Source: Candidatus Gemmiger stercoravium (GTDB lineage: Bacteria > Bacillota > Clostridia > Oscillospirales > Ruminococcaceae). From it: DNA of 46,596 nucleotides. Positions 42,174 to 46,596 of the stretch are shown here, in pieces. The notes beneath the pieces were generated by a model that had not been told where the DNA came from, ran no database searches, and saw nothing but the letters and a program-made list of their open reading frames with translations. The DNA lies in NCBI GenBank assembly GCA_019119835.1, contig DWWE01000075.1, positions 1 through 46,596 of the forward strand, given 5' to 3'. The position numbers and the translations under genes were made by a program. Numbering within the stretch: the stretch's first letter is position 1; each line of letters begins with the position of its first letter.

Positions 42174-42614
42174 ATGCGTCACGACCACTGTTGGGAGTCC
42201 GCCATCGTATTTCTGCTGGGCGGGGCGGCCTATCTGGGGCTGGAACTGGCCTGGCGCGGCATGACCCACTGGACGATGTTCTTTGCCGGCGGGCTCTGCC
42301 TGTGCGGGCTGTGCCGGCTGGAACAGGCCCGGCGGCCGGTGGTGCTGCTGGCCGGGGTGGCGGCCGGCGGCGTGTCCGGCGTGGAGCTGCTGTTCGGGCT
42401 GTTCTGCACCCGGGTGCTGGGGCTGGCAGTGTGGGACTACAGCGAGGAGTGGGGCAACCTGGCCGGGCTCATCTGCCCCCGGTATACGCTGCTGTGGTTC
42501 CTGCTCTGTCTCTGGCTGCTCGCGGCCCTGCGGGGGATCCGCCGGTGGACCGCCGCGCCGCTCCGCCTCAACAAATCCCATAAACCGGACCAAACCTGTC
42601 CGGCCCGGGGCTGA
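42174..42614 (+). CDS. Putative ABC-transporter type IV (CmpB-like, PF06541) membrane protein
   Basis: A 146-residue protein with four hydrophobic segments. GGAAYLGLELAWRGMTHWTMFFAGG and the VELLFGLFCTRVLGLAVWDYSEEWGNLAGLICPRYTLLWF stretch (each in blocks here) are typical of the PF06541 family of small Firmicutes membrane proteins. The name is historical and transport has not been shown. A TTG immediately upstream (42171) is an alternative start; GGGAGGG lies about 10 bases ahead. Downstream is a promoter for a tiny gene. Confidence 0.8.
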   Translation: MRHDHCWESAIVFLLGGAAYLGLELAWRGMTHWTMFFAGGLCLCGLCRLEQARRPVVLLAGVAAGGVSGVELLFGLFCTRVLGLAVWDYSEEWGNLAGLICPRYTLLWFLLCLWLLAALRGIRRWTAAPLRLNKSHKPDQTCPARG

Positions 42615-42635
42615 AAGTCCCAGTTATCGCCCTGA

Positions 42636-42671
42636 CCTTTCGTTATAATAAGGACAGAAACAAACGAAAGG
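42636..42671. promoter_or_regulatory. Promoter with flanking 9-bp inverted repeat, tiny gene 1
   Basis: CCTTTCGTT (42636-42644) and AACGAAAGG (42663-42671) are perfect inverted copies. A consensus TATAAT lies at 42644-42649, so the left arm abuts the -10 and the right arm lies near or after the start of transcription. It could be an operator or a leader hairpin. No clear -35 is seen. Confidence 0.55.
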
Positions 42672-42682
42672 CGGCGGCGCGT

Positions 42683-42796
42683 ATGACGACCCAGTTCAAG
42701 CATGTGAATGGCCACATTGAAGTCTATTCCCAGGATGGCGAGTTCCTGTTCTCGGCCGACACGATGGAGGAAGCCTGGCGGGAACTGTGCGCCTGA
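42683..42796 (+). CDS. Tiny hypothetical protein 1 (37 residues)
   Basis: Encodes a 37-residue protein beginning MTTQFKHVNGHIEVYSQDG and ending WRELCA, acidic overall, with no signal or membrane segment. GAAAGGCGG lies upstream of the ATG at a fair distance, and a TATAAT promoter with flanking inverted repeats precedes it. The pattern (beta hairpin FKHVNGHIEVYSQDGEFLFSA then a helix, split here for length) is plausible for a small folded protein. No family is recognised. It is supported by the promoter and ribosome site more than by the protein itself. Confidence 0.6.
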   Translation: MTTQFKHVNGHIEVYSQDGEFLFSADTMEEAWRELCA

Positions 42797-42884
42797 CAGC
42801 GACAATCGTGGACACAACATGTACAAAATAACGGAAAAGTTGAAAATATCAAAATAACTTTTGTAAGTTTGTACAAAGTGACCA
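42797..42884. other. A+T-rich spacer with TGTACAAA copies
   Basis: Unusually A+T-rich for this genome. Contains TGTACAAA twice (42819 and 42869) and an AAAAGTT/AACTTTT inverted repeat. Likely regulatory for tiny gene 2; no coding sequence. Confidence 0.4.
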
Positions 42885-42913
42885 TTGCAAATTGTCGCCC
42901 GACCGGATATACT
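42885..42913 (+). promoter_or_regulatory. Promoter of tiny gene 2
   Basis: TTGCAA (42885-42890), a 17-base spacer and TATACT (42908-42913). One of the better sigma-A promoters in the window. Confidence 0.75.
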
Positions 42914-42982
42914 ATAGATGAAGAAAACAAGGTGACCGGCGCACCAGCCGGCCGCCGGTGTAGCATAAAGGGGGTTCGCCAG

Positions 42983-43114
42983 ATGAAGCTGCACATGATC
43001 ATGCAATGGATGCGCGGTATCATTCAGCGCGATGAGGACTATGGCCTGCCGGAGGATGTCTACAACGACGTGATGCCGTCCGGTGTGCATGAATTCCAGC
43101 GCACGCAGTTCTAA
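42983..43114 (+). CDS. Tiny hypothetical protein 2 (43 residues)
   Basis: Encodes 43 residues starting MKLHMIMQWMRGIIQRDEDYG and ending FQRTQF (with a short middle of PEDVYNDVMPSG). AAAGGGGG lies about 10 bases upstream, and a good promoter and strong terminator flank it, so it is a self-contained transcription unit. The first 15 residues form an amphipathic, methionine-rich helix and the rest is acidic and aromatic. No family is recognised. A longer in-frame version from 42869 would cover the promoter and is rejected. A structured or dual-function small RNA is an alternative reading. Confidence 0.6.
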   Translation: MKLHMIMQWMRGIIQRDEDYGLPEDVYNDVMPSGVHEFQRTQF

Positions 43115-43136
43115 AAGCCCCGGATCCATTCCACAC

Positions 43137-43182
43137 ACAAAGGCCAGCAGCGGTTTTCCGCCGTTTGGCCTTGTTTTTTTTT
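43137..43182 (+). terminator. Strong terminator after tiny gene 2
   Basis: ACAAAGGCCAGCAGCGG (43137-43153) pairs with CCGCCGTTTGGCCTTGT (43158-43174, small internal mismatch), followed by nine T residues. Confidence 0.9.
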
Positions 43183-43195
43183 CGAAAAACAGGTA

Positions 43196-43204
43196 TGCTA
43201 TATA
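43196..43204 (+). promoter_or_regulatory. Possible extended -10 promoter of the glycosyltransferase gene
   Basis: TGC-TATATA, directly behind the T run of the preceding terminator and about 100 bases before the start codon. The hexamer is imperfect and no -35 is clear. Confidence 0.45.
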
Positions 43205-43305
43205 AGACAGGCGCTGCGGCGCCCCCGGCTCGCCGGGGCGGCGCCGGCCTGCCGGATGCGGCCGGCCCTGTGCCAGCCGCCATACCAGGAAGAGGAGAGG
43301 ATCCC

Positions 43306-44325
43306 ATGAAACTGATTACCTTCACTGTGCCTTGTTATAACTCTGCGGCCTATATGGACCGCTGTATCAAGACCCTGCTGCCCGCGGGGGAGGACGCCGA
43401 GATCATCCTGGTGGATGACGGTTCCAAGGACGAGACCGGCGCCATCGCGGACGCCTGGGCGGAAAAATACCCCGACATCATCCGGGTCATCCATCAGGAG
43501 AACGGCGGCCACGGCGAAGGGGTGAACCAGGGCATCCGCAACGCCCGGGGGATCTACTTCAAGGTGGTGGACTCCGACGACTGGCTGGACACCGACGCCC
43601 TGGCCAAAGTCATGGAAAAACTGCGGGCCTTTGCCGCCATGGAGACCCCGGTGGACCTGCTGCTGTGCAACTATGTCTACGAACATACGGTGGACAACAC
43701 CCGCCATACGGTGCGGTATACCGGTGTGCTGCCGGTGGACCGCCCCTTCACCTGGGCCGAGATCGGCCATTTTCCTCAGAGCCAGAATATCCTGATGCAC
43801 AGCGTCATCTACCGCACGCAGATCCTGCGGGACTGCGGCCTGCGCCTGCCCAAGCACACCTTCTATGTGGACAACATCTTTGTCTACCTGCCGCTGCCCC
43901 GCTGCCAGAAGCTCTATTACATGGACCTGGACCTCTACCGCTATTTCATCGGCCGGGAGGACCAGAGCGTCAACGAAAAGGTCATGGTCAAGCGGGTGGA
44001 CCAGCAGCTGCGGGTCACCAAACTGATGATCACCCAGGTGAACCTGTACAGCCTGCCCCCCGAGCAGAAAAAGCTCCAGGCGTATATGTTCAACTACCTG
44101 TCCATGATGATGACGATTTCCAGCGTCTTCCTGACGATGGACGGCAGCGCCGAAGCGCAGGAGAAAAAGCGGGAACTCTGGCAGTTCCTCAAACTGCATG
44201 ACCGCCGGGTCTATCGCCGCTGCCGCCTTTCGGTGGCCGGGCTGTGCGATCTGCCCGGCAAGGGCGGCCGCGCCGTGACCCTGTGGGGGTACCGTGTGGC
44301 CCAGAAGATCTTCAAGTTCAATTAA
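43306..44325 (+). CDS. Family 2 glycosyltransferase
   Basis: A 339-residue GT-A transferase. It has FTVPCYNSAAYMDRCI at the start, the nucleotide-sugar site IILVDDGSKDET, and the metal-binding DxD in VVDSDDWLD (about 88-95). The C-terminal part lacks membrane segments, so it is cytoplasmic or peripheral. It probably adds a sugar to a wall polymer, glycolipid or exopolysaccharide; the acceptor is unknown. AGAGGAGAGG precedes the ATG at 43306; the in-frame upstream extension to 43165 overlaps the terminator and promoter and is rejected. It is monocistronic. Confidence 0.9.
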   Translation: MKLITFTVPCYNSAAYMDRCIKTLLPAGEDAEIILVDDGSKDETGAIADAWAEKYPDIIRVIHQENGGHGEGVNQGIRNARGIYFKVVDSDDWLDTDALAKVMEKLRAFAAMETPVDLLLCNYVYEHTVDNTRHTVRYTGVLPVDRPFTWAEIGHFPQSQNILMHSVIYRTQILRDCGLRLPKHTFYVDNIFVYLPLPRCQKLYYMDLDLYRYFIGREDQSVNEKVMVKRVDQQLRVTKLMITQVNLYSLPPEQKKLQAYMFNYLSMMMTISSVFLTMDGSAEAQEKKRELWQFLKLHDRRVYRRCRLSVAGLCDLPGKGGRAVTLWGYRVAQKIFKFN

Positions 44326-44505
44326 AGGGAAGAAGGACCGGCGGCGCAGAAGGGCCTTTTCCCGGGGCAAGTCTTTGCGGATGGCGGCAAACCCAATCGG
44401 CCATCCGGAACCGGGAAGCGGTTGACGAACTTGCCGGTGGGCGGTACCCGAAATGGAAAACATGGAAGCAAGGGGACCCTTCTGAACGGGATCGGGAAGT
44501 AAAAG
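44326..44505. other. Gap after the glycosyltransferase gene
   Basis: No gene, promoter or known RNA element is recognised on either strand in this stretch. Confidence 0.4.
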
Positions 44506-44559
44506 AAAAGAGAGTGCAGGCGGTTGGATCGCGTTGCGATCCCGTCGGCACTCTCTTTT
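44506..44559. terminator. Bidirectional terminator between the glycosyltransferase and cca
   Basis: AAAAGAGAGTGC (44506-44517) and GCACTCTCTTTT (44548-44559) form a perfect 12-bp stem around a second GGATCGC/GCGATCC hairpin. A/T tracts on both sides fit termination in both directions. Confidence 0.9.
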
Positions 44560-44581
44560 GCTTGCTCTATGGCAGGGCCGG

Positions 44582-45976
44582 TCAGCTCAGTCGCTTCTCC
44601 CGCAGCGCACCCAGCAGGGCGTCCCGGTCGTTGGGCAGCGTGCCGTCCATCACGGCTTGCAGCAGGGCATTCAGCGCCTGGCCCACCGCCGGGCCGGGGC
44701 GCAGCCCGGCGGCCAGCGCGTCGGCGCCGTTGACGGCCAGTGTGCTCAGCCGGTAACAGCCGCCGGCGGCCAGCCGTTCCATCTGCACCAGAAAACGCTG
44801 GACTTCGGCGGTGCGGGCGGCCACGGCTTCGTTCTGGGCGTGGGCGGCCAGGTCGGCCCGCTTGAGCTGGCACAGCCGCCGCACAAACTGGGGCCCCCGG
44901 CGGTGCAGCAGCCGCAGTGTTTCCGGGGTGCTGCCGGGCAGGGGGGCGTCATGCATGGCCACCAGGGCGGGCGCCCCCTCGATCAGATAGGCCGGGGCGC
45001 GCAGCCGCTGCAGGATGGCACGCGCCATCTGGCCGCCCCGCTGGTTGTGCCCGGGGAAGTGGGCGGCGCCATCCGGCCCCACCGTGCGGCAGACCGGTTT
45101 CCCCAGGTCATGGAGCAGGGCAGCCCAGCGCAGCACCCGGGGGCCGCTGTGGTCGCCGTGTGCCCGCAGCGGCTCGTCAAACCCGCCCGCCCGGATGGAC
45201 CCGACGGCCACGGCGGTGTGGGTCCAGACATCATAGCAGTGCCAGCGGCCGGGCTGGCCGCAGCCGATGCAGGGGAGGATTTCGGGCAGTGCGCCGGCCA
45301 GCAGAGGGCCATGCTCGGCCAGTACCCGGCCGGCCGCCGGACCGGCCAGCAGCTTGTCCAGTTCGGTGTACAGCCGCTCCGGCGCGATCCGGGCCACGCT
45401 GTCCCGGCAGCACAGCGCGGCGGCTGCGGTGGCCGGGTCCAGCGCAAAGTCCAGCTGGGCGGCAAACCGCGCCGCCCGCAGCACCCGCAGCGCATCCTCG
45501 GCAAAGCGGGCGCCCGGGTCGCCCACGCAGCGCAGCAGACCGGCCGCCAGGTCGCGCCGGCCGCCAAAGGGGTCGATCAGCCCGGCGTCCGGGGACCAGG
45601 CCATGGCGTTCACGGTGAAATCCCGCCGGGCCAGGTCCGCGCACACATCGGGCACGAACCGGACCGAGTCGGGGTGGCGGCCGTCGGTATAGGCGCCGTC
45701 CTGCCGGAAGGTGGTGATCTCCCAGCTGTGGCCTTCCAGCACCACCGCCACCGTGCCGTGCCGTTTGCCGTTGAGCAGCAGCGGATACCCGCCGAACAGC
45801 TGCTCCAGCTGGTCCGGCAGGGCGCTGGTGCAGATGTCCCAGTCGTTGGGCACCCGCCCCATCAGGCTGTCCCGCACGCAGCCCCCCACCACATAGGCTT
45901 CATACCCGGCTTGCTGCAGGGTATGAAGCAGCCGCTGTACCACAGGCGGCAGCGTCAGTTCCCGGTGCCCCGGCAT
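44582..45976 (-). CDS. cca: CCA tRNA nucleotidyltransferase
   Basis: A 464-residue class II nucleotidyltransferase. The catalytic head has GGCVRDSLMGR (31-41), the metal-binding Asp45 and Asp47 in NDWDICTS, RRDFTVNAMAW and the ALRVLRAARFAAQ neck. The C-terminal part has an HD domain (ALLHDLGKP). It adds or repairs the 3' CCA end of tRNA; the HD domain suggests extra phosphohydrolase activity. The ATG at 45976 has AAAGGAGG at good spacing; an earlier in-frame ATG at 46018 would overlap the neighbour and is not preferred. Confidence 0.94.
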   Translation of the reverse strand: MPGHRELTLPPVVQRLLHTLQQAGYEAYVVGGCVRDSLMGRVPNDWDICTSALPDQLEQLFGGYPLLLNGKRHGTVAVVLEGHSWEITTFRQDGAYTDGRHPDSVRFVPDVCADLARRDFTVNAMAWSPDAGLIDPFGGRRDLAAGLLRCVGDPGARFAEDALRVLRAARFAAQLDFALDPATAAAALCCRDSVARIAPERLYTELDKLLAGPAAGRVLAEHGPLLAGALPEILPCIGCGQPGRWHCYDVWTHTAVAVGSIRAGGFDEPLRAHGDHSGPRVLRWAALLHDLGKPVCRTVGPDGAAHFPGHNQRGGQMARAILQRLRAPAYLIEGAPALVAMHDAPLPGSTPETLRLLHRRGPQFVRRLCQLKRADLAAHAQNEAVAARTAEVQRFLVQMERLAAGGCYRLSTLAVNGADALAAGLRPGPAVGQALNALLQAVMDGTLPNDRDALLGALREKRLS

Positions 45977-46010
45977 GGCGTTCAGCCTCCTTTCCTGCAG
46001 GGCGTCCGGG

Positions 46011-46409
46011 TCAGTCAAACCGCCATTCCTCGCTCAGATCCACCACGCAGGCCACACAGCCGCCCTGGGCGGTCAGGTCGGCCACCTTCTGGCGGGCGGC
46101 GGCCTCGTCGGACATCCAGGTCACCAGAAAGTAGTTCTCGTCCGGCACACCGTAATAGACCCAGAGCCCGTCGGCCCGCACCAGATCGGACAGGTGATCC
46201 AGCTCCTCCCCGTCGGTCAGGCCGGGGCCCTCCTCGGCATAGATCATCTCAGGGCTGACCTGCAGGGTGTCGATCACCGTGATGCTGCTCTGGATATAGC
46301 TGTCCCGGTCGGTCAGTTCCAGTTCATCCTCCCGCACCCGCCAGGCCGAGGCAAACGCCTTGATGAGCAGTTCCCGCACTTCGATCATCGTATCTCCGCT
46401 TTTGTACAT
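46011..46409 (-). CDS. Hypothetical protein upstream of cca
   Basis: A 132-residue acidic protein without signal peptide or membrane segment. An N-terminal helical half (IEVRELLIKAFASAWRVRED) is followed by an alpha/beta half with YFLVTWMSDEAAARQKVADL and the end CVACVVDLSEEWRFD. No family is recognised. GGAGGG precedes the ATG at 46409 at ideal spacing. It is transcribed with cca from the promoter at 46438. Confidence 0.75.
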   Translation of the reverse strand: MYKSGDTMIEVRELLIKAFASAWRVREDELELTDRDSYIQSSITVIDTLQVSPEMIYAEEGPGLTDGEELDHLSDLVRADGLWVYYGVPDENYFLVTWMSDEAAARQKVADLTAQGGCVACVVDLSEEWRFD

Positions 46410-46437
46410 GAAAGATCCCTCCAATTTCTATGGGTAC

Positions 46438-46466
46438 AGTATAACACGCCGGCGCCGCGGCCGCAA
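46438..46466 (-). promoter_or_regulatory. Promoter of the hypothetical-cca operon
   Basis: On the minus strand TTGCGG (46466-46461), a 17-base spacer ending TGT, and TATACT (46443-46438), about 30 bases before the start codon. Confidence 0.75.
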
Positions 46467-46470
46467 TTCC

Positions 46471-46520
46471 TTTCTGTGTACAGACACAGAAAGCCCCCTC
46501 TGCACGGGGCAGAAGGGGCT
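46471..46520. terminator. Two adjacent hairpins left of the last gene
   Basis: TTTCTGTGT/ACACAGAAA (46471-46479 with 46484-46492) and AGCCCCCTCTGC/GCAGAAGGGGCT (46492-46503 with 46509-46520, one mismatch). The second fits a minus-strand terminator for a gene continuing past the window; its T tract is modest. Confidence 0.6.
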
Positions 46521-46564
46521 GTCGGGATGCGATTTCTCAAGCGGCGAGGGGCCGCCCGGTCAGC

Positions 46565-46594
46565 TTACAGCTGGGGGCCGGCGGGAACCAGCGC
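46565..46594 (-). CDS. Possible C-terminus of a gene continuing past the window
   Basis: On the minus strand an open frame enters from the right edge and ends at TAA (46565-46567), reading ALVPAGPQL before the stop. The hairpin at 46492 would be its terminator. Only nine residues are visible, so identity cannot be judged. Confidence 0.3.
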   Translation of the reverse strand, partial: ALVPAGPQL

Positions 46595-46596
46595 CT

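Noticed and set aside
44326-44505. Possible riboswitch or structured RNA
   Set aside because: No conserved riboswitch core could be recognised and there is no gene immediately downstream for it to control.
44318-44551. Minus-strand frame of 77 codons between the glycosyltransferase and cca
   Set aside because: Crosses the bidirectional terminator, no ribosome site, composition like a shadow frame.

Overview
The window looks like chromosomal DNA of a high-G+C Firmicute, roughly two-thirds G+C by eye, most likely an Oscillospirales/Ruminococcaceae-type gut anaerobe. The support is a Firmicutes-type L11/L10 ribosomal block (rpmG-secE-nusG-rplK-rplA-rplJ-rplL), addB-addA nuclease genes, the asp23/yloU-fakA-recG order, the sporulation gene spoIIR, an HdiR-like XRE/S24 repressor and Fe-S redox proteins. 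The genus cannot be fixed from this sequence. No rRNA, tRNA, insertion sequence, prophage or CRISPR array was seen.

Layout. 1-5344: two tandem copies of a two-gene module, a polytopic GT-C-like membrane glycosyltransferase followed by a small membrane-anchored partner. The first gene is cut by the window edge. 5398-7475: an ECF sigma factor with its own ECF-type promoter, a zinc-finger anti-sigma factor and a YfjL-like membrane protein. 7626-11627 (minus): a three-gene operon of LRR protein, DUF2201/VWA protein and MoxR ATPase. 11715-14573: a MATE transporter and a GNAT acetyltransferase, convergent with cutC. 14672-16131: a small membrane protein divergent from an XRE/S24 repressor. Between them lies an array of 104-bp repeats carrying five copies of a 15-bp palindrome. 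16347-18493: the radical-SAM/DUF4130 pair of the TIGR03916/TIGR03915 type. 18583-21945: an Lrp/AsnC regulator with an aminotransferase, then ispE and spoIIR. 22028-28984: addB and addA.

28981-32756 is the translation/transcription block. It carries two L1-binding-site mimics (before rplK and rplA) and an L10 leader with attenuator before rplJL. 32826-34552 (minus): a CBS protein and an Fe-S aldo/keto reductase. 34884-39141: asp23-like, fakA and recG. 39190-42614: a D,D-carboxypeptidase, nicotinate phosphoribosyltransferase and a CmpB-like membrane protein. 42636-44325: two tiny genes behind their own promoters and a family-2 glycosyltransferase. 44506-46596 (minus): CCA-adding enzyme, a hypothetical protein and possibly the tail of one further gene.

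Most of the window is housekeeping. The parts that deserve attention are the S24-repressor repeat array, the duplicated GT-C module, the LRR/VWA/MoxR operon (whose VWA protein has lost the peptidase glutamate), the ECF autoregulatory unit and the two tiny genes. Most promoters seen here share an extended -10 (TGn-TATAAT or TGn-TATACT).
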